Below the pieces are notes generated by a model. That model had not been told where the DNA came from and made no database searches. It was given only the letters and a program-made list of their open reading frames with translations. From Actinomycetota bacterium (GTDB lineage Bacteria > Actinomycetota > Thermoleophilia > Gaiellales > Gaiellaceae): a DNA stretch of 45,508 nt. Both the position numbers and the translations under genes were made by a program. Position 1 is the first letter of the stretch; each line of letters opens with the position of its first letter. The DNA is taken from NCBI GenBank assembly GCA_005884005.1, contig VAWI01000045.1, forward strand, positions 1 through 45,508. The letters are read 5' to 3'. Positions 1 through 7,622 of the stretch are shown here, one piece after another.

Positions 1-993
1 AACCGCAACGTCGCCAGGATGGCGTCGCTGCTGGCGGGCCTCCCGGAATCCGTTCCGGGCGTGACCGTCAACAGGCTCTGCGCCTCGGGCCTGTCGGCGA
101 TCGTCTCGGCCTGCCACGCTGTTGCGGCCGACGAGGGTGACCTCTACGTCGCCGGCGGAGTCGAGTCGATGAGCCGAGCGCCCTTCGTCTTCGGCAAGCC
201 GGAGCACGGGTTTCCCCGGGGCGACCGAACGGTCTACGACACTACGCTTGGCTGGCGTTTCCCGAACCCGCGGCTCGAGGAGCTGTTCCCGTTGGAGTCG
301 ATGGGCGAGACCGGCGAGAACGTCGCGGAGCGGTTCGGGGTCTCCCGCGAGGAGCAGGACGCATTCGGCCTGGAGTCACAGCGGAGGTGGGCTGCGGCGA
401 ATGCGGCCGGGCGTTTCGCCGACGAATTCGTGGCGGTGGGGGATGCCGAGCGAGACGAGCATCCGCGGCCGGATACGGACGCGGCGAAGCTGGCCGCGTT
501 GAAGCCTGCGTTTCGCGAGAACGGCACGGTCACGGCGGGCAACTCGGCCGGAATCAACGACGGAGCCGCGGCGGTCGTCATCGCCACGGAGGAGAAGGCG
601 CGGTCGCTCGGCGCAGAGGCGCTCGGCTCGTTCGTGAGCGCGGCGGTCGCCGGTGTCGACCCGCGCGTGATGGGGATCGGGCCGATCCCGGCGGTGCGGA
701 AGGTGCTGGCGCGCGCCGGCGTGGACGTCTCGGACCTCGATCTCGTCGAGCTGAACGAGGCGTTCGCCTCGCAGAGCCTGGTCGTCATCCGCGAGCTGGG
801 GCTGGATCCCGAGAAGGTGAACGTCAACGGCGGCGCGATCGCCCTCGGTCACCCGCTCGGAATGTCAGGAGCGCGCTTGGTCGTGACGCTGTTGCACGAG
901 CTGCGGAGGCGCGGCGGGCGGTACGGGCTGGCAACACTGTGCGTGGGGGTTGGCCAGGGGCAAGCCGCTCTCTTCGAGAGCTCAACGGCGTGA
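1..993 (+). CDS. acetyl-CoA acetyltransferase / 3-oxoacyl-CoA thiolase, 5' truncated by window edge
   Basis: Thiolase that cleaves 3-oxoacyl-CoA with CoA, or condenses two acyl-CoAs, in beta-oxidation-like pathways. The reading frame is open from base 1 ([13 protein letters not shown]), so the real start and roughly 60-70 residues lie upstream. The nucleophilic cysteine is in [11 protein letters not shown] (Cys codon 79-81). The C-terminal half carries the [10 protein letters not shown] histidine motif and the second catalytic cysteine in [11 protein letters not shown]. The residues [21 protein letters not shown] resemble beta-ketoadipyl-CoA/PaaJ-type thiolases, which would suit the phenylacetate genes 18 kb away, but substrate cannot be assigned. 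The family is certain; the specific role is not. Confidence 0.93.
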   Translation, partial: NRNVARMASLLAGLPESVPGVTVNRLCASGLSAIVSACHAVAADEGDLYVAGGVESMSRAPFVFGKPEHGFPRGDRTVYDTTLGWRFPNPRLEELFPLESMGETGENVAERFGVSREEQDAFGLESQRRWAAANAAGRFADEFVAVGDAERDEHPRPDTDAAKLAALKPAFRENGTVTAGNSAGINDGAAAVVIATEEKARSLGAEALGSFVSAAVAGVDPRVMGIGPIPAVRKVLARAGVDVSDLDLVELNEAFASQSLVVIRELGLDPEKVNVNGGAIALGHPLGMSGARLVVTLLHELRRRGGRYGLATLCVGVGQGQAALFESSTA

Positions 994-1119
994 CGCAATC
1001 GGTGCACACGCGACACAGACACGCGCGCCTCGGCTCGATAACGTTTCGCTAGGGGGCCTTGCGTACCCCCCCACGGGGCGCGCGCGTGAACAGCTAACGG
1101 CCGACGGGCAGCGGGCCGG

Positions 1120-1374
1120 CTACGAAGTCGGCGGCCTGATGTAGATCGTGCCCTCATGCTTCACGGGCACGAACGGAGCGCCAATGCTGATGATCGCGTC
1201 CTCGGCGAGGGCGAGCACGTCGTCGGACGGGTCCTCCGCGTCACGGGCCGGCACCTCGATGCAGACTTCGCCTACCGCTCTCGCCTCAAGGCCGGCTTCG
1301 CGCAGCTCTTGGAGCAGACGGTCCCGGTCCGGAATCCTCGCCGCCTCGACCTGCACGGCTTCGCCTTCGCTCAC
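1120..1374 (-). CDS. small acidic protein of unknown function
   Basis: Predicted 84-residue acidic soluble protein with no family I recognise. It has no signal peptide, membrane segment or cysteine cluster. The composition (many Glu/Asp/Ala, alternating hydrophobics such as VCIEVPA and AIISIGAPFVPV, ending IYIRPPTS) looks like a folded alpha/beta protein rather than an antisense shadow, which in this GC-rich DNA would be Arg/Pro/Ser-rich. It converges on the thiolase, with a 126-bp gap, and diverges from the aldehyde dehydrogenase. The ATG at 1374 is the only good start. No ribosome binding site is obvious. Confidence 0.6.
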   Translation of the reverse strand: MSEGEAVQVEAARIPDRDRLLQELREAGLEARAVGEVCIEVPARDAEDPSDDVLALAEDAIISIGAPFVPVKHEGTIYIRPPTS

Positions 1375-1471
1375 GGCTTCGGTCTGCCCGGGGGAATGCA
1401 GATGGAAACCCGGTCGAGCCCAGTCGCCATGTCAGGGGGCCGGATCCGGATCACCCGGCGACGCCACTCGG

Positions 1472-1477
1472 TAGGCT
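1472..1477 (+). promoter_or_regulatory. -10 box TAGGCT, near-leaderless promoter of aldehyde dehydrogenase
   Basis: TAGGCT lies 9 nt before the ATG at 1487. With a usual 6-7 nt distance from -10 box to transcription start, the mRNA would begin almost at the start codon. No Shine-Dalgarno and no clear -35 box are present. The same arrangement recurs at many genes here. Confidence 0.5.
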
Positions 1478-1486
1478 CAGGCCGCA

Positions 1487-2959
1487 ATGGCGGTCGCGAC
1501 CGAGCGCGAGTACGGGCTCTTCATCAACGGCGAGAGCGCCGAGGCTGCGTCAGGCGACATTCGAGAGCTGACCGAGCCCGCGACCGGGGAACCGCTCGCC
1601 CGGGTCGCGTCGGCGGGCGAAGAGGACATCGACCGCGCCGTCGAGGCCGCGCGAGCCGCCCTCGCCGGCGAGTGGGGTAAGACGCCGCCGACCGAGCGCT
1701 CTCGCTTGCTGCATGCACTCGCGGATGCGATTCAGGCAAACCGAAAGGAGCTTGCCGAGCTCGAGGCCCGCAACGTGGGCAAGGCGATCTCCTCGGTGAA
1801 AGCGGAGCTCGCACAGGGGGTCGAGAACTTTCGCTTCTACGCTTCGGCGATCGCGTCGATCGCGGGCCGGTCGAACCCGATCGGCGGCTCGCTCCTCTTC
1901 TACTCGTTGAAGGAGCCGGTGGGAGTCGCGGGACAGATCGTTCCGTGGAACTACCCGTTGATGATGACCACGTGGAAGCTGGCGCCCGCGCTGGCGGCAG
2001 GGTGCACCGTCGTCCTCAAGCCTGACTCTGCGACGCCGCTCACCGCTCTGCGCATGGCCGAGCTCGCCGCCGAGCTCGGTTTTCCTCCGGGAACGCTCAA
2101 CGTCGTCCCGGGACCGGGAACGACGGTTGGCGCGCACCTCGTCCGCCACCCAGGCGTTGACAAGGTCGCGTTCACCGGCTCAACGGCGACGGGCTCGGAG
2201 ATCATGCGGCTGGCGTCCGACCCGATCAAGCGGCTGACCCTCGAGCTGGGCGGAAAGAGCCCCAACATCGTCTTCGCGGATGCGAACCTGGAGGACGCGA
2301 TCCCAAGCTCGGTCTGGTCGATCTACTACTCAGCAGGCCAGAGCTGCGAGGCGCGTTCCCGCGTGCTTGTCGAGGCGCCGCTCTACGACGAGTTCGTCAG
2401 CTCCTTCAGCGACTCCGCGCAACGACTGAGGGTGGGCGACCCGCTCGAGGCCGACACGCAAGTGGGCTCGCTGATCTCCGAAGAGCACCGCGAGAAGGTT
2501 CACGGCTTCGTCGAGCAGGGCCGCGCGGAGGGCGCCGAGGTTGTCGCCGGCGGCGAGCCGCTCGACGGCAAGGGCGCGTTCTATCCCCCGACGGTACTCG
2601 CCAACGTTGACAACCGGATGGCGGTCGCGCAGGAGGAGATCTTCGGGCCGGTCGTCACGATCGGTCGGTTCGAGGACGAGAAGGACGCAGCCCGGATCGC
2701 GAACGACGTCAAGTACGGCCTGATGGCCACAGTCTGGACAGGCGATCCGGCGCGGGGCCACCGGCTTGCGCGGCGAATCAAGGCGGGGACCGTCGGGATC
2801 AACATGCCGTTCACCGCCTTCCCCGGAATCCCGTTCGGCGGCTACAAGCAATCCGGTTTCGGCCGAGAGCTAGGCCTCGAAACGCTCGAGCTGTATCTGG
2901 AGACGAAGAGCGTCCTCGTGTCGACGAGCCCGAGGCCGTTCAACCCGTTCGGGCTGTAG
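1487..2959 (+). CDS. NAD(P)-dependent aldehyde dehydrogenase family protein
   Basis: Oxidises an aldehyde to the carboxylic acid with NAD(P). Full-length at 490 residues, the normal size for the ALDH superfamily. Visible motifs are PWNYPLMM (cofactor pocket), FTGSTATGSE, the general-base glutamate in LELGGKSPN (Glu253) and the nucleophile in GQSCEARSR (Cys287). The C-terminal EEIFGPVVTIGRF and PFGGYKQSGFGRE motifs are also present. It looks most like the betaine-aldehyde/phenylacetaldehyde-type branch, but substrate cannot be read from the sequence. It is a single transcription unit with its own leaderless-type promoter; the next gene starts 65 nt downstream. Confidence 0.95.
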   Translation: MAVATEREYGLFINGESAEAASGDIRELTEPATGEPLARVASAGEEDIDRAVEAARAALAGEWGKTPPTERSRLLHALADAIQANRKELAELEARNVGKAISSVKAELAQGVENFRFYASAIASIAGRSNPIGGSLLFYSLKEPVGVAGQIVPWNYPLMMTTWKLAPALAAGCTVVLKPDSATPLTALRMAELAAELGFPPGTLNVVPGPGTTVGAHLVRHPGVDKVAFTGSTATGSEIMRLASDPIKRLTLELGGKSPNIVFADANLEDAIPSSVWSIYYSAGQSCEARSRVLVEAPLYDEFVSSFSDSAQRLRVGDPLEADTQVGSLISEEHREKVHGFVEQGRAEGAEVVAGGEPLDGKGAFYPPTVLANVDNRMAVAQEEIFGPVVTIGRFEDEKDAARIANDVKYGLMATVWTGDPARGHRLARRIKAGTVGINMPFTAFPGIPFGGYKQSGFGRELGLETLELYLETKSVLVSTSPRPFNPFGL

Positions 2960-3024
2960 ACGCCTCGGCTGTAGAGCTTCCGCTCCGCCGCAACCGCGAC
3001 TTCACCGGCGATCCGCTTCGCGCC

Positions 3025-4008
3025 GTGAGCGATCATGGCGTCGTGCGGGTCCTCGAGCGGCTCGATCAGATCTATGACATCGGCGCCACCCGTGCCGGCT
3101 ACTCCGCCGAGGAGGACGCGGCTCACGAGCTCGCCGCGGACTGGATGCGCGAGGCGGGCCTCGAGCCGTCCGCCGACGAGGCCGGAAATCTGATCGGCCG
3201 CCGCGGCGTCGCGCGTATCTGGACAGGCTCGCACCTGGACTCGGTACCGAACGCCGGCAAGTACGACGGCGCCCTGGGCGTCGTCACCGGCATCGAGGCT
3301 GCCTCACGGCTGCCTGAGGCAGACCTCGCCGTGGTCGCCTTCCGGGCGGAGGAAACGGGGCCAATGGGGAGCCGCCGGCTCGGCGAACTGCCCGAGGCCT
3401 TCGTCGAAGTTCATGTCGAGCAGGGGCCGGTGCTCGAGCGTCTCGGCGAGCCACTCGGGATCGTGACCGCTGTCAGCGGTCAGGCGCGCGGCGCGGTCAC
3501 CTTCGAGGGCCGCGCGGCTCATGCAGGGACGACACCGATCGAGGACCGGACAGACGCCCTCGTCGAGGCCGCGAAGTTCGTTCTTCGCGTGCGCGAGTAT
3601 GCGCGTGACGGGGTGCTCGCGACCGTCGGTGCGCTCGAGGTCGAGCCGGGGGCGGCGAATGTCGTTCCCGAGCGGGTGACGGTCTCGGTCGACGCGCGTG
3701 CTCTCACCGCCAAGAGGCTCGACGAAGTGATCGAGGCGATCGGCTTTGAGCCGAGCTGGCGTCAGGACCCGGTCGCCATGAGCGGTCCTCCGCTCGAGGC
3801 TCTTCGGGCAGTGCTTCCCGGCGCGCCGGAGCTCGTCTCCGGCGCCGGCCACGACGCGATGGTGCTCGCGGCCGCCGGGGTCTCGACCGCGATGCTGTTC
3901 GTCCGCTCCTTGAACGGCGGCGCCAGCCATTCCCCGGACGAGTTCTCGAGCCCCGAGGACATCGCGCTCGCGGTGGACGCGCTGACCGAGGTGCTCGCCG
4001 GGCTCTAG
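3025..4008 (+). CDS. M20-family Zn hydrolase, allantoate amidohydrolase / N-carbamoyl-amino-acid hydrolase type
   Basis: Probable amidohydrolase that releases ammonia and CO2 from allantoate or an N-carbamoyl compound. Metal-site motifs are visible in order: GSHLDSVPNAGKYDGALG, the AEE motif in FRAEETGPMGS, HVEQGPVLE, and the late histidine in SLNGGASHSPDE. The dimerisation-domain motif GRAAHAGTTP is present. At 327 residues it is clearly shorter than the usual 400 or so, with a compact dimerisation domain. GTG 3025 gives a natural N-terminus (VSDHGVVRVLERLDQI). Its 3' end meets the urate operon head-on: the two stop codons share CTAG at 4005-4008. This context makes allantoate the likely substrate (inference). 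Confidence 0.85.
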   Translation: MSDHGVVRVLERLDQIYDIGATRAGYSAEEDAAHELAADWMREAGLEPSADEAGNLIGRRGVARIWTGSHLDSVPNAGKYDGALGVVTGIEAASRLPEADLAVVAFRAEETGPMGSRRLGELPEAFVEVHVEQGPVLERLGEPLGIVTAVSGQARGAVTFEGRAAHAGTTPIEDRTDALVEAAKFVLRVREYARDGVLATVGALEVEPGAANVVPERVTVSVDARALTAKRLDEVIEAIGFEPSWRQDPVAMSGPPLEALRAVLPGAPELVSGAGHDAMVLAAAGVSTAMLFVRSLNGGASHSPDEFSSPEDIALAVDALTEVLAGL

Positions 4009-4412
4009 GCCTCGTCGAAGCGAATCGGCTGAGCGCCCTGCCAGAGCACCAGCGGCCCGAGCTCGCGCAGCTGCTCGCCGCCCTTGACGACTGTTGCGAA
4101 ATGGTTGCCCGCCAGCACTCCCGCCTTGCTCGCGAACTGGGTCGGCCCGTAGGGAAAGAGGATCTCCATCTCGCTGACCCCGCCGGGGTACAGCAGCAGT
4201 TGCCCCGGCGCCGGATAGCTGGTCGCGTTCTCCGGCCCGATCCCGACGTCGAGCTCGCCGAAGGGAATCCAGCAGGCCTCGCCGCTCCAGCGGGCGTGGA
4301 TCAGCTTGCTCTCGAGCGGAAGCAGCCGCCGGAATGCAGCGACTGTCTCCGGCGCCGAAACTTCCTCGAGGCGCGCCTCGAAGCGCGCGGCGCCGACCTC
4401 GATCTCGAGCAT
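4005..4412 (-). CDS. DUF3830 family (cyclophilin-like fold) protein
   Basis: Member of DUF3830, 135 residues and full length. The family signature is plain: KLIHARWSGEACWIP, ENATSYPAPGQLLLYPGG and the ASKAGVLAGNHFATV tail. The family is predicted to have a cyclophilin-like beta-barrel fold and has no established activity as far as I know. It is soluble, with no signal peptide. It is the last gene of the six-gene minus-strand purine operon, 9 nt after puuD, so a role in urate or allantoin breakdown is a reasonable inference, but no reaction can be named. The stop codon overlaps that of the convergent M20 hydrolase. Confidence 0.85.
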   Translation of the reverse strand: MLEIEVGAARFEARLEEVSAPETVAAFRRLLPLESKLIHARWSGEACWIPFGELDVGIGPENATSYPAPGQLLLYPGGVSEMEILFPYGPTQFASKAGVLAGNHFATVVKGGEQLRELGPLVLWQGAQPIRFDEA

Positions 4413-4421
4413 CCGCGCAAC

Positions 4422-5597
4422 CTATCTCGTCTTAGCTCCCTGCTGGATCCAGGCCCCGAGCACGTCCCGCTCGCTCTGCGTCATCCCGGTCTGGTTCCCG
4501 AGCGGCATCACCTTCGTTCGCACGGCGACCTGCTCGATCAGGCTCGCCTGAGCGTGTATCTGCTCGGGCGTGTCGAAGACAAGGCCCAGCGGCGCCGAGT
4601 CCGCCTTCGTGGGCTGCGCCGAATGACAAGGGACGCACCGTGCCTGAACGATCGCCTGGGCACGGGTGAACGGCACGGCTGTCCCGCCGGACGAACCGTG
4701 CGGCCGGATCGCGACGGCGACCCCGGCGATCGCCAGTGCCGCCGTGACCGGGATCCACCATGCGGCCCGGCCGGTGTGGCGCAGGTTGAAGAAGTGGCGA
4801 ACCCACGCTCCGATCACCAGCAGGGCGACAAGGGTCAGCCACGAGTACGAGTGGCCGTAGGTGATCGGGAAGTGGTTGCTGATCATCGTGAACACGACCG
4901 GCAGCGTCAGGTAGTTGTTGTGCACTGAGCGCTGCTTGGCCCGGAGGCCGGCCGCCGCGTCCGGTTCCCGGCCGGCTTCCTTCGCACGAATGAGCTCCCA
5001 GTGGGCCGGGATGATCACGAGGAAGACGTTGCCGGCCATCATCGTCCCGAGCATCGCCCCGATCTGGATGTATTCGGCGCGGCCCGAGAACAGGTGGCTG
5101 ACGCCCCAGGCCGCGAGTGTTACGAGCACGAGCAGAATGGCGGCGAGCGCGAGGTCGTTGGGGATCAGTCGGCAGAGGCCGTCGTAGGCGAGCCAGGCCG
5201 CGGCGAGCAGGGCAATACTGATCGCGATTGCCTCCCAGGGCCGCAGGTCGGCGACCGACTTGTCGATCAAGTACGTGTCGGCGTTGACGTAGTAGAGGAC
5301 GATTAGGAGCGCGAAGCCTGATAGCCAGGTCGTGTAGGCCTCCCACTTGAACCAGTGCAGCGGCTCGGGGAGGGCTCGGGGGGCGAGCCGGTACTTCTGC
5401 ACCTGGTAGAAGCCGCCGCCGTGGATCTCCCAGGCCTCCCCGCCGACTCCGCGCTCGGCGTCGGCTTCCTCCTTCGGCGGCCGCAGGTGGTTATCGAGCG
5501 CGATGAAGTAGAACGAGGAGCCGATCCAGGCGATCGCAGCGACCACGTGGAGCCAGCGAACGAGCAGGTCGAGCCACTCGTTCGCGTATGGGTCCAT
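4422..5597 (-). CDS. puuD: membrane urate oxidase PuuD with C-terminal cytochrome c domain
   Basis: Oxidises urate to 5-hydroxyisourate at the membrane and is thought to pass electrons to its own cytochrome c domain rather than to oxygen. The 391-residue protein has about eight hydrophobic segments (for example VRWLHVVAAIAWIGSSFYF near the N-terminus and a run of segments to about residue 295). A heme-binding motif CVPCH follows at residues 321-325, and Met364 in TKVMPLGN is a candidate axial ligand. This two-part layout is diagnostic of PuuD. The start ATG overlaps the OHCU decarboxylase stop by one base (TAATG), implying coupling. HIU hydrolase and OHCU decarboxylase upstream process its product. 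Confidence 0.95.
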   Translation of the reverse strand: MDPYANEWLDLLVRWLHVVAAIAWIGSSFYFIALDNHLRPPKEEADAERGVGGEAWEIHGGGFYQVQKYRLAPRALPEPLHWFKWEAYTTWLSGFALLIVLYYVNADTYLIDKSVADLRPWEAIAISIALLAAAWLAYDGLCRLIPNDLALAAILLVLVTLAAWGVSHLFSGRAEYIQIGAMLGTMMAGNVFLVIIPAHWELIRAKEAGREPDAAAGLRAKQRSVHNNYLTLPVVFTMISNHFPITYGHSYSWLTLVALLVIGAWVRHFFNLRHTGRAAWWIPVTAALAIAGVAVAIRPHGSSGGTAVPFTRAQAIVQARCVPCHSAQPTKADSAPLGLVFDTPEQIHAQASLIEQVAVRTKVMPLGNQTGMTQSERDVLGAWIQQGAKTR

Positions 5598-6034
5598 TAG
5601 CTCTGTTGCCAGCGGTCGCGCGCGATCGCGACGAGCTCGTGCAGACCTGTTTCGAGTTCCTCATCGCGCGTCCGCTCGAGGCGCTGCTGCAGGACCTCGA
5701 GGATGTCGGTCTTGGGGCGGCCGTCGACGAAGACGACGAAGCGGAAGCCGAACTTCTCCTCGTAGACCTGATTCAGGTAGGCGAGCTCGGTCAGCACCGC
5801 CGGATGGTCGCCCTCGCCCTGCTCGGCCGCTGAGCGCTTCGAAAGGCCGCGGGCACCGATCGCGGGATGGGCATTCAGCGCTTGGCGCTGTTCCTGCTCG
5901 CTCAGCTTCGCAAAGACTTGCTCGGCCGAGCCCAGCGGGTCCTCTCGCTCGGCGAGCAATTCGACCAGCCTGGTGCGGCCTTCGAAGAGCTCCGCGAGCT
6001 CGTCGGCCGTCAGCTGCCGCGGTAGATCACGCAC
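5597..6034 (-). CDS. OHCU decarboxylase
   Basis: Decarboxylates 2-oxo-4-hydroxy-4-carboxy-5-ureidoimidazoline to S-allantoin, the third step from urate. The active-site histidine is in LNAHPAIG, and the family pattern AYLNQVYEEKFGFRFVVFV is clear. The start is uncertain. The first canonical codon is GTG at 6034, giving 145 residues and a 25-nt overlap with HIU hydrolase. CTG at 6013 sits exactly in a CTGA overlap with the HIU hydrolase stop and gives a 138-residue protein starting LTADELAELF. No Shine-Dalgarno supports either. The same CTGA arrangement occurs at two other genes in the window, so the CTG start is a serious alternative. Confidence 0.92.
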   Translation of the reverse strand: MRDLPRQLTADELAELFEGRTRLVELLAEREDPLGSAEQVFAKLSEQEQRQALNAHPAIGARGLSKRSAAEQGEGDHPAVLTELAYLNQVYEEKFGFRFVVFVDGRPKTDILEVLQQRLERTRDEELETGLHELVAIARDRWQQS

Positions 6035-6303
6035 GAGTAGGGCGCGAGCAGTAGTGGCACGTGGAGGTGCTCGTCCGGGTCGGCGATCGCGATGCTGACC
6101 TCGATCTTCTCGAAGAAGCCGCTGTCGGCGTGGAAGACGATGCGGTAGACGCCCGGCTCGAGCGGTGCCGGCGAGAGTTCGGCGATGCGGCCGTCCTCGT
6201 CCGTCTCCTGCAGGGAGATCTGCTCCTGGCCGCGGTAGAGGCCGACCTTGAGACCGGCTCCCGGCCTTCCCTGTTCCGTGTCGAGGACGTGAGTCGAGAT
6301 CAC
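6010..6303 (-). CDS. 5-hydroxyisourate hydrolase (transthyretin-like)
   Basis: Hydrolyses 5-hydroxyisourate to OHCU. The 97-residue protein has the family's N-terminal STHVLDTEQGRPG motif with the active-site histidine, a central arginine in GVYRIVFHADSGFFEK and the C-terminal signature, here YSCVIYRGS instead of the classical YRGS-ending forms with a preceding Tyr-Ser. GTG 6303 is chosen because it starts exactly at VISTHVLD and overlaps the stop of the upstream gene as GTGA. It acts as a cytoplasmic homotetramer in known members. It is followed by the two other enzymes of the urate-to-allantoin route. Confidence 0.95.
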   Translation of the reverse strand: MISTHVLDTEQGRPGAGLKVGLYRGQEQISLQETDEDGRIAELSPAPLEPGVYRIVFHADSGFFEKIEVSIAIADPDEHLHVPLLLAPYSCVIYRGS

Positions 6304-7622
6304 GGGTTGAACTTCTCCGCCTGGCGGCGCTGCTCCTGCGCGATCTCCTGCTCGGATGCGCGGACGAGCCGGCCGCCGCGGACGACGTCCTCGCCGCCGA
6401 CGAGCAGCCGGTCGACCCGGTGCGGTGCCGAGAGGACAAGCCCCGCGACCGGGTCCCGGGCCCCGGCCAGCTCGAGCATGTCCGTTCTCCAGACGGCGAG
6501 GTCGGCGCAGCGGCCGGCCTCGATCGCGCCGACGTCGTCGCGGCCGAGGAGGGCGGCGCCGCCGCGTGTGGCGAGGCGGAGCGCGTCGCGCGCCGTCAGG
6601 GCGGTGGGCCCGTCGCGGCCGCGCGCGACCAGCAGTGCCTGCTTGACTTCGAAGAGCAGGTCGCCGCGCTCGTTCGAGGCCGAGCCGTCGACGCCGAGGC
6701 CGACACGGGCGCCTGCGTCGAGCAGCGGCCGCACGGGCGCGACGCCGGCGCCGAGGCGCAGGTTCGAGGTCGGGCAATGCGCAACGCCGGTGCCCGTGGC
6801 GGCGAGCTTGCCGACGTCGCCGTCGTCGAGGTGGACGCAGTGCGCGCACCAGACGTCGCCGGCGAGCCAGCCCAGCTGCTCGAGGTACTCGACCGGGCGG
6901 AAGCCGTAGAGCTCTTGGCAGTAGGCCTCCTCCTCGGCCGTCTCGGCCAGGTGCGTGTGGAGGGGGAGCTCGAGGCTGCGCGCCAGCTCTGCCGATTCCG
7001 ACATCAGCCGGCCGGTGACCGAGAAGGGCGAGCACGGTGCGACCGCGAGCTGCACGCGTGCGCCGGGGCCCGTCTCGTGCAGGCCGGCAAGCCGCTCGGT
7101 ATCGGCGAGCACGGCATCGAGCTCCTCGACGAGGCCGTCAGGCGGCAGGCCGCCGGCCGACTCGCCGAGATCCATCGAGCCGCGCGAGGCGACGATCCTG
7201 ACGCCGAGCTCGCGGGCCGCCTGGAGCTCCGCCTCGATCAGTCCGTCCTCGCCGCGCGGGAAGACGTAGTGGTGGTCGAAGACGGTGCCGCAGCCCGACA
7301 GCGCGAGCTCTGCGAGCCCGGTGCGGGCCGCTGCGTACTCGGCCTCGGCGTCGAGCCTCGCCCACAGCGGATAGAGCTCTTTCAGCCAGGTAAAGAGATC
7401 GGCTTCCTGTGCCCGGGCGCGGGTCAGCGTCTGAAACAGATGGTGGTGCGTGTTGATCAGCGCGGGCGTGACGACCGCGCCCGCCAGGTCCTCGCCCCGC
7501 TCGGGCGGTGTGTCCGAGCCGACCTCGGCGACGAAGCCGTCCTCGATCCGGATCCAGCCCGCGGCGAATTCTGTCCCCGCGTCGTCCATCGTGACGACGT
7601 TGGCGTTGGCGAGGACAGTCAC
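6300..7622 (-). CDS. 8-oxoguanine deaminase (amidohydrolase superfamily)
   Basis: Zn-dependent deaminase of the ATZ/TRZ amidohydrolase group. The 440 residues carry the metal ligands in NTHHHLFQTLTR, HTHLAE, a further His in CAHCVHLD and Asp in GLGVDGSASN. The segment ASRGSMDLGESAGGLPPD is typical of 8-oxoguanine deaminases, which convert 8-oxoguanine directly to urate. That activity fits its place just before urate-processing genes. GTG 7622 overlaps the adenine deaminase stop by one base. Guanine deaminase or another TRZ-type substrate is the alternative; I rate 8-oxoguanine as most likely. Confidence 0.88.
   Translation of the reverse strand: MTVLANANVVTMDDAGTEFAAGWIRIEDGFVAEVGSDTPPERGEDLAGAVVTPALINTHHHLFQTLTRARAQEADLFTWLKELYPLWARLDAEAEYAAARTGLAELALSGCGTVFDHHYVFPRGEDGLIEAELQAARELGVRIVASRGSMDLGESAGGLPPDGLVEELDAVLADTERLAGLHETGPGARVQLAVAPCSPFSVTGRLMSESAELARSLELPLHTHLAETAEEEAYCQELYGFRPVEYLEQLGWLAGDVWCAHCVHLDDGDVGKLAATGTGVAHCPTSNLRLGAGVAPVRPLLDAGARVGLGVDGSASNERGDLLFEVKQALLVARGRDGPTALTARDALRLATRGGAALLGRDDVGAIEAGRCADLAVWRTDMLELAGARDPVAGLVLSAPHRVDRLLVGGEDVVRGGRLVRASEQEIAQEQRRQAEKFNP

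Noticed and set aside
1050-1075. Terminator after the thiolase (GGGGG...CCCCC)
   Set aside because: The stem is only about 5 bp with a 9-nt loop and no T-run; too weak to list.
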